Shown here: in pieces, positions 32,846 to 41,178 of the stretch
How positions within the stretch are numbered: position 1 is the first letter of the stretch
Layout: each line of letters opens with the position of its first letter
Origin: LH-M37 sp032251315
GTDB taxonomy: Bacteria; Pseudomonadota; Gammaproteobacteria; SZUA-229
DNA length: 42,759 bases
Direction: 5' to 3'
Assembly (NCBI GenBank): GCA_032251315.1
Contig: JAVVEE010000014.1
Coordinates: 1-42,759, forward strand
Program-made: the position numbers and the translations under genes
The notes under the pieces: model-generated
Seen by the model: only the letters and a program-made list of their open reading frames with translations
What the model was told of the DNA's origin: nothing
Databases searched by the model: none

Positions 32846-33613
32846 ATGAAGCTCATAAAAAACAACTCCAGACCACTCCTGGCAATATTGCTCACCTTCA
32901 TGGCTGGCATGCACAGTGTCGAAGCTCAAGAAGAAGAAAACTATATGAATCTGTCAGAAAAGCTCATCGCTTTGAGAGGGCAGGTCAACGATCTGAGCAG
33001 TGAGTTACAGCAGAGCCGGGAAGAGCATAAAGTTGAAATGAGAGGCCTGCTGGCGCAAAAAAATACAGCGGAAGCTGGTATTAAGCTCGAGTCCGATGCG
33101 ATAGCCACGCTACAGGATGATCTTCTTAACAATAAAAAATTAATCAGAGAAGTGGGTGCCGATAAAGAGTCAATCAAAGAGGTGCTGTTAGTCGAAGCGG
33201 AGCGCTTGAAAGCATACGTAAAATCGGGAATACCCTTTAAAGTCGAAGACAGAGTGCGAAGCCTGGAGAAATATGAAAACAGCCTTAATGCCGACGTACT
33301 GTCGTCGCATAAAGCGGCTAACACGCTTTGGTCGATGATTGAAGATGAGCTGAAACTGACGCGCAGTAACGGCATGTACCGACAGTCAATACAGCTTGAT
33401 GGAAAAGAACATCTGGCCCATGTCGTCAAGCTGGGTATGGTAATGATGTATTTTAGAGTGGGCGATGAATATGGCGTTTTCCGGAAAAAAGGAGAAGCCT
33501 GGATAGCTGAGTCGCGCCAGGATTCAAAATCTGTTGAGCAGATAGAAAAGCTGTTTGCCGCAGTTGAAAAACAGATACATGTCGGTTACTTCGAATTACC
33601 GAATACCTTATAG
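32846..33613 (+). CDS. DUF3450 periplasmic protein
   Basis: The protein has 255 residues with a signal peptide (LLAILLTFMAGMHSVEAQ) and then a long coiled coil (about 35-130: NLSEKLIALRGQVNDLSSEL). The C-terminal half ends with a compact domain (YFRVGDEYGVFRKKGEAW). DUF3450 proteins are found next to TonB2-type ExbB/ExbD/TonB genes in Vibrio and Shewanella-like bacteria. Their exact role is not known; a structural link in the periplasm to the TtpC-like protein is a reasonable guess. It is the first gene of the operon, with a promoter array in front, and the next gene begins 61 bp on. Confidence 0.82.
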   Translation: MKLIKNNSRPLLAILLTFMAGMHSVEAQEEENYMNLSEKLIALRGQVNDLSSELQQSREEHKVEMRGLLAQKNTAEAGIKLESDAIATLQDDLLNNKKLIREVGADKESIKEVLLVEAERLKAYVKSGIPFKVEDRVRSLEKYENSLNADVLSSHKAANTLWSMIEDELKLTRSNGMYRQSIQLDGKEHLAHVVKLGMVMMYFRVGDEYGVFRKKGEAWIAESRQDSKSVEQIEKLFAAVEKQIHVGYFELPNTL

Positions 33614-33674
33614 AGCTGCCGTTAAGTCAAGTAGATAAACCTAACAGTCAATCAGCGTCATAGAAGATATAAAG

Positions 33675-35024
33675 ATGAATTCAAAAAAACAGATAAAGTT
33701 ACCACTAATCGTAAGTCTCATGAGTATGGTGCTGTTCATGAATGCCGGAGCTGTTATTGCGAATGATCTGCAATCCGCATTTCAGAAAGAATATGCCTAC
33801 CTGGAAGAGCAGAAACGCAATCTTGTCAGCAGACTCGCAAGCTTTAAAGCAACGAGTGCCGAAGAGAAGAAAATGCTAAGCAGAAAGATTGAGCTACTGT
33901 CTCTGCAGAACCGGAAGGTGCAGGATGAGGCGCAGAATTTAAATAATCTTCTATTCGAAAGCGAAAGAACGCTGGAAGCGGCAAAAGATAATAAAGATAT
34001 TTTTTCATCCACATTCGACATGGCTGAAGAGACGCTCAAATCCTATGACGCGGCAATAAACGTGCCCGCTGATATGGCCAGTAATAAAAAAGTCGGTGTT
34101 CTGTTTGGCAGCGCTTATGAGGTTCTGGACAGGGTTCGATCAGTTAAAAAAGAGAAGGGCAGTTTTTATGATGCTGATGGCAGAAAAGTAAAAGGTGAAC
34201 TGCTACATCTGGGGCAGATCGCATCCTATGGCATGTCAGATACAGCCAGAGGCATCCTGGTGCCTGCCGGTGACGGTGAGTTCAAGTTATGGAGCAAACC
34301 GGTAGAAGCAGTCGCAGAAAATCTGTTTGCCGATGCGCCGGTCGATGAGCTCAAGCTATTCGTTTACGAAAACAGATTTTCCGCAATCGATGCCAATGCA
34401 GACAAAGGCGTGGCCGCCTATATTGACAGTGGTGGCATGGTCGCATGGATCATCGTCATGCTGGGCGTGCTGGCGGCAGTGTTGATCGCCCTGAGAGTGC
34501 TGTTCCTGCGCTCGGCAAGCTCTGCCTCTGAAAAAATCCTGGTAGGCATCAGGGATTACGTTGCTGCCAAAGACATTAGCGGCGCCCTGGAATTCTGTAA
34601 AACATACAAAGGCAGCACCTCACGAGTGGTCAGAGCCACGCTGCGGAATCTGGAGCGGGACAGAGACCATCTGGAAGACATTGTTTCAGAAAATATTCTG
34701 CACGAGAGTCCGGTGCTCAATCGTTTCAGCGCGGTCATTATAGTGATCGCCGCCGTGACCCCGTTGCTGGGTCTGCTGGGAACCGTGACCGGCATGATTT
34801 CGACTTTTGACATCATTACCGAATTTGGCACTGGAGATCCAAAACTGCTATCCGGCGGCATCTCGGTAGCGCTGGTGACAACGCAGCTGGGTCTGGTTGT
34901 GGCCATCCCGGCACTGATTCTGGGCAACCTGCTTTCCGGCTGGAGTAACCGGATTAAAGATGACATGGAAAAAGCGGCACTGAATGTAATTAACATTTAT
35001 GACGCGCCGCAGCTAGCCAAGTAG
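33675..35024 (+). CDS. Long MotA/TolQ/ExbB-family protein (TtpC-like)
   Basis: The protein has 449 residues. A signal peptide and periplasmic coiled coil (about 30-130) are followed by a small domain, a membrane segment (about 255-278: GGMVAWIIVMLGVLAAVLIAL) and a C-terminal TolQ/ExbB proton-channel domain (about 330-440) with VTPLLGLLGTVTGMISTF and SVALVTTQLGLVVAIPALIL. This layout is that of TtpC, the extra subunit of TonB2 systems in Vibrio. Together with ExbB2 and ExbD2 it should use the proton gradient to power TonB. The coiled coil could pair with that of the DUF3450 protein (inference). Confidence 0.85.
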   Translation: MNSKKQIKLPLIVSLMSMVLFMNAGAVIANDLQSAFQKEYAYLEEQKRNLVSRLASFKATSAEEKKMLSRKIELLSLQNRKVQDEAQNLNNLLFESERTLEAAKDNKDIFSSTFDMAEETLKSYDAAINVPADMASNKKVGVLFGSAYEVLDRVRSVKKEKGSFYDADGRKVKGELLHLGQIASYGMSDTARGILVPAGDGEFKLWSKPVEAVAENLFADAPVDELKLFVYENRFSAIDANADKGVAAYIDSGGMVAWIIVMLGVLAAVLIALRVLFLRSASSASEKILVGIRDYVAAKDISGALEFCKTYKGSTSRVVRATLRNLERDRDHLEDIVSENILHESPVLNRFSAVIIVIAAVTPLLGLLGTVTGMISTFDIITEFGTGDPKLLSGGISVALVTTQLGLVVAIPALILGNLLSGWSNRIKDDMEKAALNVINIYDAPQLAK

Positions 35025-35065
35025 ACCATGATCTGTAACTGTCACCGTAACAGAGTGGAACAATA

Positions 35066-35677
35066 GTGGAACTGGTCAGAGAATTAATCGAGTATTTAAG
35101 GTCGGGTGGTTTTGTCATGCCCCCGCTGCTCATGGCAACCTTGCTGCTCTGGTATGCACTGGGATATCGCTATGCAGTCATGCTTAAAGCCGGCCATGAA
35201 AAAAGCGTCAGAAGCCTGGTCGAAGGCTATGAGAACGGCAAGTGGAACAAGGCGAACAACATCATCGAAAACGCCATCGTTGAAGCTTTCAGATTGAGAG
35301 CCGAGAAGGTAACGCCTTTGCGAAGATATATTGATCATGCCTTCTGGGGCGTAGAGAAAGAACTTAGCCGTTATCAGGTGCTGGTCAGGACCATTGTTGC
35401 CATTACGCCCTTATTGGGACTCCTGGGGACAGTAGGTGGCATGATAGAGACCTTTGATTCGCTGAAAGACATGGAGTTGTTCAGTCAGACCGGCGGTATT
35501 GCCGGCGGCATTTCTCAGGCGCTGGTGACCACGCAGTTCGGGCTGGCAGTGGCCATTCCCGGCCTGCTAGTAAACGGTTACCTGAATCGAAAGAAAATGA
35601 GAATTGAGATGGATCTGGCGCAGATTAAAGATCTAATGACAGTGCAGACGGTTGAAGCTGTCGAAAATAATCTATAA
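35066..35677 (+). CDS. exbB2: ExbB2-type proton channel subunit
   Basis: The protein has 203 residues (GTG start). Three membrane segments: about 15-37 (VMPPLLMATLLLWYALGY), 105-130 and 150-175. The family core AITPLLGLLGTVGGMIETF and SQALVTTQFGLAVAIPGLLV is intact. It forms the channel with ExbD in the inner membrane. It is shorter than E. coli ExbB (244) and typical of TonB2 sets. It lies 41 bp after the TtpC-like gene, where CTGTAACTGTCACCGTAACAG occurs; this may be chance. Confidence 0.88.
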   Translation: MELVRELIEYLRSGGFVMPPLLMATLLLWYALGYRYAVMLKAGHEKSVRSLVEGYENGKWNKANNIIENAIVEAFRLRAEKVTPLRRYIDHAFWGVEKELSRYQVLVRTIVAITPLLGLLGTVGGMIETFDSLKDMELFSQTGGIAGGISQALVTTQFGLAVAIPGLLVNGYLNRKKMRIEMDLAQIKDLMTVQTVEAVENNL

Positions 35678-35691
35678 GGCAGAAAACTGAG

Positions 35692-36096
35692 ATGCGATAT
35701 AAAGAAAGAGATAATACCGAGCAGGAGATAAACATATCGCCATTGATTGATATCGTCTTTATCCTGCTGATTTTCTTCATGGTCAGCGCGACCTTTGTAA
35801 AAGATTATGACCTTGATATAAATCGCCCCAAGGCATCCAGTGCAACTGCTTCATCATCGAAAGCCATAAGAGTGCACATTGATTCGTCCGGCGATGTCTT
35901 CATCGACGGCCAGCCGGTTCGTACCTGGGTCGTACAGAATTACGTACGCGATAAACTCAGCAATAGCAGTGATTCGACGGTACTGGTTATTGCCGATGAA
36001 GGCGTGGCTGCGGGCAAGCTCATCGAAGTCGTGGATCAGTGCCGTATGGCGGGCGCGGCAAATGTCGGTGTGGTCACTGAGCAGGAAGGCGGCTGA
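35692..36096 (+). CDS. exbD2: ExbD2-type biopolymer transport protein
   Basis: The protein has 134 residues: a short cytoplasmic start, one membrane segment (about 17-35: SPLIDIVFILLIFFMVSA) with the proton-carrying Asp20, and a periplasmic domain (ending VDQCRMAGAANVGVVTEQ). It works with ExbB and TtpC to energise TonB. It lies 14 bp after exbB2, and its stop is 4 bp before tonB. Confidence 0.9.
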   Translation: MRYKERDNTEQEINISPLIDIVFILLIFFMVSATFVKDYDLDINRPKASSATASSSKAIRVHIDSSGDVFIDGQPVRTWVVQNYVRDKLSNSSDSTVLVIADEGVAAGKLIEVVDQCRMAGAANVGVVTEQEGG

Positions 36097-36100
36097 GTCA

Positions 36101-36727
36101 ATGATTAATATCGACCACAAACACGTTCGAACCATTGCGATACTGTGGATGCTGGCTGGCTCCGCCGTCGTCCTGTTGATGCTGTTGCTGATGAATCATT
36201 TCAGTGATCGCCCGGAAAAAGAAAAAAGGGAATACAGTTCCCAGTTTGAAGTTAAGCAGCCTAAGAAACTGGAGCCGAAAAAAGAAACCGTAAAGAAAGT
36301 GAAAAAGCAGACGAAGATCATTCCGCAACTGATGCATGAAATGGATGCAAATATTGCCGGACTCGATCTCGGCCTGCCGGCATTCACAATCGGCGCAATG
36401 GATGACGGCGGTTTGCTGGGGGATACCAATAATGTCGTGATGACCAGCGACATGGTAGATACCGCTGCCCATGCACTGACACGTACTCCGGTCGATTATC
36501 CGCGCAGGGCGAAATCGAAGGACATCGAAGGTTATGTGATCATCAGTCTGTTGATAAACAAGTCAGGCCAGGTGGCGACGGCAAAAGTTATCGAGTCTGA
36601 GCCGTCAGGGATTTTTGAAGAGAAGGCCTTGCAGACCATCAAAACCTGGATATTCGAACCCGCCAAATACAAAGGCAGGGCCGTTGACTCCTGGGCGAAT
36701 CAGACCATCCGGTTTGAGTTGAGTTAA
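36101..36727 (+). CDS. tonB2: TonB2-type energy transducer
   Basis: The protein has 208 residues from the ATG at 36101. Membrane anchor about 10-33 (AILWMLAGSAVVLLMLLLMN), a short Lys/Glu/Pro linker (KQPKKLEPKKETVKKVKK) and a C-terminal TonB domain (about 130-208: YPRRAKSKDIEGYVIISLLI, SEPSGIFEEKALQTIKTWIF). The SHLS-like His of E. coli TonB is not present in the anchor, as in other TonB2 proteins. The linker is short, so its reach to the outer membrane may depend on a partner such as the TPR protein (inference). The next gene starts 2 bp on. Confidence 0.88.
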   Translation: MINIDHKHVRTIAILWMLAGSAVVLLMLLLMNHFSDRPEKEKREYSSQFEVKQPKKLEPKKETVKKVKKQTKIIPQLMHEMDANIAGLDLGLPAFTIGAMDDGGLLGDTNNVVMTSDMVDTAAHALTRTPVDYPRRAKSKDIEGYVIISLLINKSGQVATAKVIESEPSGIFEEKALQTIKTWIFEPAKYKGRAVDSWANQTIRFELS

Positions 36728-36729
36728 TA

Positions 36730-37887
36730 ATGTCTTTGTTCCTATCCTTTGGCACCAGAGCCACACTTGTATTGTTCAGTCTGTTACTGGCTTTTTCCGC
36801 CCATAGCGAAGAGCAGGAAAAAGTGGATTACCTGAGCTTGTCCGCACTGATGATTAAAGAAGGCGATTATGCCAAAGCCGAAGAGGCGATAGCTAAAGTA
36901 GATCAGAAAGATGAAAAGCTGGACAGAAAAAAGTTCTATACGCTGAGCGGCATCATCAGTCTAAATAGTGAGCAATACGCAAAAAGTATAGAGGAGTTTG
37001 TGCTGGCAATTGAAGCCGGTCAGGATAACAAGATCCTCTACGTCTATCTCGCGCAAGCGTATATGGGACTGGAAAAGTACGAACAGGCATTGCTGCAGCT
37101 GACTAAGACTGCTGAACTCGAGTTGAAGATGCCGGGCATCTGGTTGCTACGGTCACAGGCCTACTGGTTGAACAAGCAGAAATATAAGGCGTGGGAAGTT
37201 CTTAATATGGCGCAGAGCATGTTTCCTGATGAGAAAATGTTTCTTCGTAACAAAATGTTTTATGCAATTGAGCTGGGCCTGTTTCAGGAAGCGGTCATGC
37301 TCGGTCAGCAATATATCGAAGAAAACAAGGCCACGGCCGATGATTATGTTTCACTCGGCGACGCCCTGAGAAGAATCGGCAAGCCGGAACAGGCCTTAAG
37401 CTTTCTGGAAAGAGCGAGGCTGGTTTTCCCCGGAAATAAAAACGTCTATGTTGCACTGGCGCAGTCGTATATGGATCTTGAAAAGATTCAGGCTGCGGCA
37501 ATGATACTTGAAGAAGGTGGCATCTATCACAACAAACTTTACAAAGATTCTGCTGAGTTGTACAAGAAGTCAAAGCTTTATGAGCGTGCCTTCTATAACA
37601 ACTCCAGAATACTGGATCAGAAAGACAAGTTAATGCAGAGAATGGCCTTGCACCTGGAAGCAGAAAACTATGATCAGGTGCTGGCAATGAAAAATGATTT
37701 GTTACGCGTGCGCCTGCTGGATAAAGACGAATATCAGTATGTCATGGCATTTGCTCAATTCAAAATTGGTGACTACGACGCAGCTGAAGCAATTCTGGAA
37801 AATATAACCGACGCCGGAATGTTTAGAAAAGCGACTGAGCTAAGGAAGGTGATGGTCGATTGCGCAGATGAAAAATGGTTGTGTTAA
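36730..37887 (+). CDS. Periplasmic TPR protein of the TonB locus
   Basis: The protein has 385 residues with a signal peptide (LVLFSLLLAFSAHS) and about eight tetratricopeptide-like helix pairs (AKAEEAIAKVDQKDEKLD, SIEEFVLAIEAGQDNKILYVYLAQ, YEQALLQLTKTAELEL, PEQALSFLERARLVFPGN). TPR proteins of this kind are found next to TonB2 genes and are needed for some of their functions in Vibrio. It likely scaffolds TonB or receptors in the periplasm. Its last 20 bases overlap the most upstream possible start of the receptor gene. Confidence 0.82.
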   Translation: MSLFLSFGTRATLVLFSLLLAFSAHSEEQEKVDYLSLSALMIKEGDYAKAEEAIAKVDQKDEKLDRKKFYTLSGIISLNSEQYAKSIEEFVLAIEAGQDNKILYVYLAQAYMGLEKYEQALLQLTKTAELELKMPGIWLLRSQAYWLNKQKYKAWEVLNMAQSMFPDEKMFLRNKMFYAIELGLFQEAVMLGQQYIEENKATADDYVSLGDALRRIGKPEQALSFLERARLVFPGNKNVYVALAQSYMDLEKIQAAAMILEEGGIYHNKLYKDSAELYKKSKLYERAFYNNSRILDQKDKLMQRMALHLEAENYDQVLAMKNDLLRVRLLDKDEYQYVMAFAQFKIGDYDAAEAILENITDAGMFRKATELRKVMVDCADEKWLC

Positions 37888-37900
37888 CAGAAGTATTGCA

Positions 37901-40900
37901 ATGTCTATGATTATAAAGCGAGTAATATTATTCAGCGCTATTTTCCTGGTGCCATACATGTCAAATGTTATGGCTGAAGATGGCTCCGCAGTGATTTCTA
38001 TCTATCTGTTCAAGGAAGGGGCGCCGATACAGGGCGCCGAGGTACTGTCAGATGAAAAGCTGATCAATCTCACCAGTGAGCATGGTTCACTGCATGCACG
38101 GTTGAGTGAGGGATGGCATGAAATAGTCGTCAGGCATGAGGGCATGGAAGTCAAAAAGCTGAACCTGAAACTGGCGGCGGATGAACGGATTAGGGTCATT
38201 CTGGCACAGCCTTCAGCCGCGCAGCCGGTGTCAACCGATGTGGAAAGCTCCGAGGGCATAAAAAAGATCGGCGATGAAACGACGGTCAATGCTGAGGCCG
38301 GGAATGTAAAAGGGCGGCTTTCCGGCGTCGTTAAATCACACGAGAGTAATGCGCCTCTACCGGGTGTGCGGGTCTTTATCAGTGGCATAGCGGGCGCGAT
38401 CAAAACTGACGGTGAAGGTAAATATTCCATAGATGTTCCGGTTGGTAAATATTCAATCTCATTCGTGCATCCGGAATTCAGCACTCAGATATACAAAGGC
38501 ATTGAGATAACGAAGGAAACGATCACAACCAAATCGACAGCATTGACGCCCGCAGGTAAGGATCTGGGAGTATTTGTGGTTAACGCCCCGACCATAGAGG
38601 GCGGCTACAGGGCACTCTCGGATGAAAAACGTGAAAGCTCCTCGGTTAAGGAGGTCATCGGTGCTGATCAGATGTCAAATGCCGGTGCCAGTGATGCCGC
38701 GGGCGCACTCAAGCGCGTCACCGGTTTGACTCTGATTGATGGTAAATATATTTACGTTCGCGGTTTGGGTGAGCGTTATTCCAGTACCCTTTTGAATGGC
38801 GCCAATTTACCCAGCCCTGATCCTACACGACGTGTAGTTCCGCTGGATCTCTTTCCGGCGGGTGTGCTGAGTGGAATCGTTATACAAAAAACATACTCGC
38901 CGGATATGCCGGGCGACTTTTCCGGCGGTGTCGTACAGTTGCGCACCCTGGGTGAGATTGTTGAAGAGCCGAAGTCGAACGTATCGTTAGACATAAAATA
39001 CAATTCCAATACTACCTTTAAAGAGGGAGCTGTTTATGAAGGCGGCAGTACGGACTTTTTAGGCATTGATGACGGTGGACGAGAGCTGCCGGCACTGGTG
39101 AGCAGTGAGACCAATGGCGGTGTAATACCGGGCGCGCTTTTCGAGCAGGCCGCTGAATCCTTCCCGCAGATATACAAGACTACGCCTTCGACATTGCCCC
39201 CCGGCATCAAGCTGAAAATGCTGGTAACGGATGTGTTTGAACCGATGGACTCCGATTATGGTTGGGGCTATAACCTGGCCTTTAATTATGAAAATAACTG
39301 GAACCTGCGTACCGAAACCCGAAATACCTATTCCGGCGATGGTCAGGGCGGTGTGGTTCTGGAAAACGAGACTGAAAGAACGCGCACTCAGAATGAGATC
39401 AATCTTGGCGGCCTGGTGAATTTTATCTTCGAAGCAGGCGAGTCGCACCGTTATGAGAGCACGTCAATTCTGACGAGACAAAGTACAAATACCGTCGTTG
39501 TCGATGATAGTTATCTTTCAGAGAATGAGTTAAATGTCCGTGACACCACTCTGGAATGGCGTGAGACGCAGTTATTCAGCCAGCAATTTCGTGGGGAGCA
39601 CGACTTCGCATCGCTGAATGATCTGGAGCTTGACTGGCATGTAACCCTGTCACAGGCAGTGCAGGACGTTCCTTTCACTCGTTATTATCGCTATGTTGAA
39701 AATAACGGCAGTTATGCCTTAACCAGTGACAACGTGCATCAGATAACCTACGAAGCGCTGGAAGATAATACTACCGATTTTGCGCTTAATCTGACTTATC
39801 CGTTTTATGATCTGTTTGGCACTTATACAAAGTTAAAGATGGGTGTATCAGGCGTACAAAGAGATCGTGAAAGTCAGATATTGCGATTTAACTGGATCTC
39901 TCCCAATAATATCGATACTTCCATATTACAGGATTCAAATCCGGAGAATATATTCACCGATGCCAATATTGGTGAAGGCGGCTTCAGCCTGTTTAACGGT
40001 ACGCAGCCGACCGACAACTATGTGGCGGAGCAGTCCTTAACCTCGATATACATGATGGCCGATGTCCTGGTTAATGATGAGTGGTCATTTATGGCCGGTG
40101 CCAGAGTCGAAGATAATGACCAGAATGTCACAACATTCGAGCTGGCCAACCCGGAAGAGCAGGTCGTCGGTGAAATCGTCAGCCAGGATGTCATGCCGGC
40201 AGCTTCAGTCACCTGGGCATTTAACGAAAAAATGCAGCTGCGAGCGGCAGCAAGCTCCACGGTGAACCGTCCTGATTTTAAGGAGCTATCGAGTGCGCCC
40301 TATATCGACCCTGTAAGCCGAGACATCATCATCGGCAATCCCAGCCTGGAGCAGGCTGAAGTCAGCAATTTTGATCTGCGCTGGGAATGGTACGTAACTC
40401 ACTTTGAGAGCACATCCATATCCGTTTTCTTCAAAGATTTCGTTAACCCTATCGAGAGAACCAAGCTGCCCGGTGGCGGTGATAGTGATGTATTCAGTTT
40501 TATAAATGCCAGCGCCGCAACTAATTCCGGAATAGAGCTTGAAGGTCGCGCCTGGCTATCGCGTTTTTTCGGGAACAGTTTTTCGCGCTGGTATGTAGAG
40601 TCTAATCTTGCATTAATTGATTCCGAAGTGACACTCGGTGATGAGGCGGGTCAGCTGACTAACACGGACAGGCCGCTACAGGGACAGGCGCCGTGGATCA
40701 TAAACCTGACGCTGGGCTATGAAAACCTGTTGTCACAGACCACCGCGAATTTTCTCTTTAATATGTCAGGCGAATCCATCGTAGACGTGGGTACGCAGGG
40801 TATTCCCGATGCTTATGCCCAGCCGGTTCCAACACTGGATTTTGTTTACAAGAAAGCATTTTTCCGTGGGCAACAGGATAATGTGCATCTCGCTGTTAAG

Positions 40901-41011
40901 GTGCAAAATATTCTAAATCCCGACATTGAAGTCTTACGTGGAAGTGAGCTGGAGCGTTCATACAATAAGGGAATAAGCATTTCCGCTCAATTGAAATATT
41001 CATGGAAGTAG
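37901..41011 (+). CDS. TonB-dependent receptor with carboxypeptidase-regulatory domain
   Basis: The protein has 1036 residues from the ATG at 37901; an ATG at 37868 is in frame but gives a poor leader. Signal peptide ends near VMAEDGS. Two beta-sandwich domains precede the barrel: a small one (about 25-110) and a CarboxypepD_reg-like one (about 135-215: VVKSHESNAPLPGVRVFISG). The plug follows (about 220-370: VKEVIGADQMSNAGASDAAG, VTGLTLIDGKYIYVRGLGER, RRVVPLDLFPAGVL), then the 22-strand barrel with the end SAQLKYSWK. The regulatory domain is shared with OAR/SusC-like receptors for large molecules. The substrate is unknown. No siderophore or B12 signature is seen. Confidence 0.9.
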   Translation: MSMIIKRVILFSAIFLVPYMSNVMAEDGSAVISIYLFKEGAPIQGAEVLSDEKLINLTSEHGSLHARLSEGWHEIVVRHEGMEVKKLNLKLAADERIRVILAQPSAAQPVSTDVESSEGIKKIGDETTVNAEAGNVKGRLSGVVKSHESNAPLPGVRVFISGIAGAIKTDGEGKYSIDVPVGKYSISFVHPEFSTQIYKGIEITKETITTKSTALTPAGKDLGVFVVNAPTIEGGYRALSDEKRESSSVKEVIGADQMSNAGASDAAGALKRVTGLTLIDGKYIYVRGLGERYSSTLLNGANLPSPDPTRRVVPLDLFPAGVLSGIVIQKTYSPDMPGDFSGGVVQLRTLGEIVEEPKSNVSLDIKYNSNTTFKEGAVYEGGSTDFLGIDDGGRELPALVSSETNGGVIPGALFEQAAESFPQIYKTTPSTLPPGIKLKMLVTDVFEPMDSDYGWGYNLAFNYENNWNLRTETRNTYSGDGQGGVVLENETERTRTQNEINLGGLVNFIFEAGESHRYESTSILTRQSTNTVVVDDSYLSENELNVRDTTLEWRETQLFSQQFRGEHDFASLNDLELDWHVTLSQAVQDVPFTRYYRYVENNGSYALTSDNVHQITYEALEDNTTDFALNLTYPFYDLFGTYTKLKMGVSGVQRDRESQILRFNWISPNNIDTSILQDSNPENIFTDANIGEGGFSLFNGTQPTDNYVAEQSLTSIYMMADVLVNDEWSFMAGARVEDNDQNVTTFELANPEEQVVGEIVSQDVMPAASVTWAFNEKMQLRAAASSTVNRPDFKELSSAPYIDPVSRDIIIGNPSLEQAEVSNFDLRWEWYVTHFESTSISVFFKDFVNPIERTKLPGGGDSDVFSFINASAATNSGIELEGRAWLSRFFGNSFSRWYVESNLALIDSEVTLGDEAGQLTNTDRPLQGQAPWIINLTLGYENLLSQTTANFLFNMSGESIVDVGTQGIPDAYAQPVPTLDFVYKKAFFRGQQDNVHLAVKVQNILNPDIEVLRGSELERSYNKGISISAQLKYSWK

Positions 41012-41079
41012 TAATGTCAGGTGATCTCACCGCCATTTATTTCAGATAAGTTACGGCAATACATACCTACCAACAAGCT

Positions 41080-41123
41080 GTGTCACATTTAGTTCATCCC
41101 AGCTACACATTTTCGTAATACTA
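41080..41123 (+). promoter_or_regulatory. Weak PhoB-like repeats before the lipoprotein gene
   Basis: Four 11-bp units can be drawn: GTGTCACATTT, AGTTCATCCCA, GCTACACATTT and TCGTAATACTA. The first is a fair PhoB unit and the last resembles the unit at 32765, but the others match poorly. TAGTAT (41131-41136) could be a -10. This might give the lipoprotein its own promoter within the same control. Confidence 0.25.
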
Positions 41124-41178
41124 CCCTTTTAGTATTCATTCCGGAAATTGATTACTTTTTATATATCCGGAGATTCTA

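Noticed and set aside
35033..35053. CTGTAACTGTCACCGTAACAG as a further PhoB site before exbB2
   Set aside because: The units are 6-7 bases apart, not 11, and the place is inside an operon.
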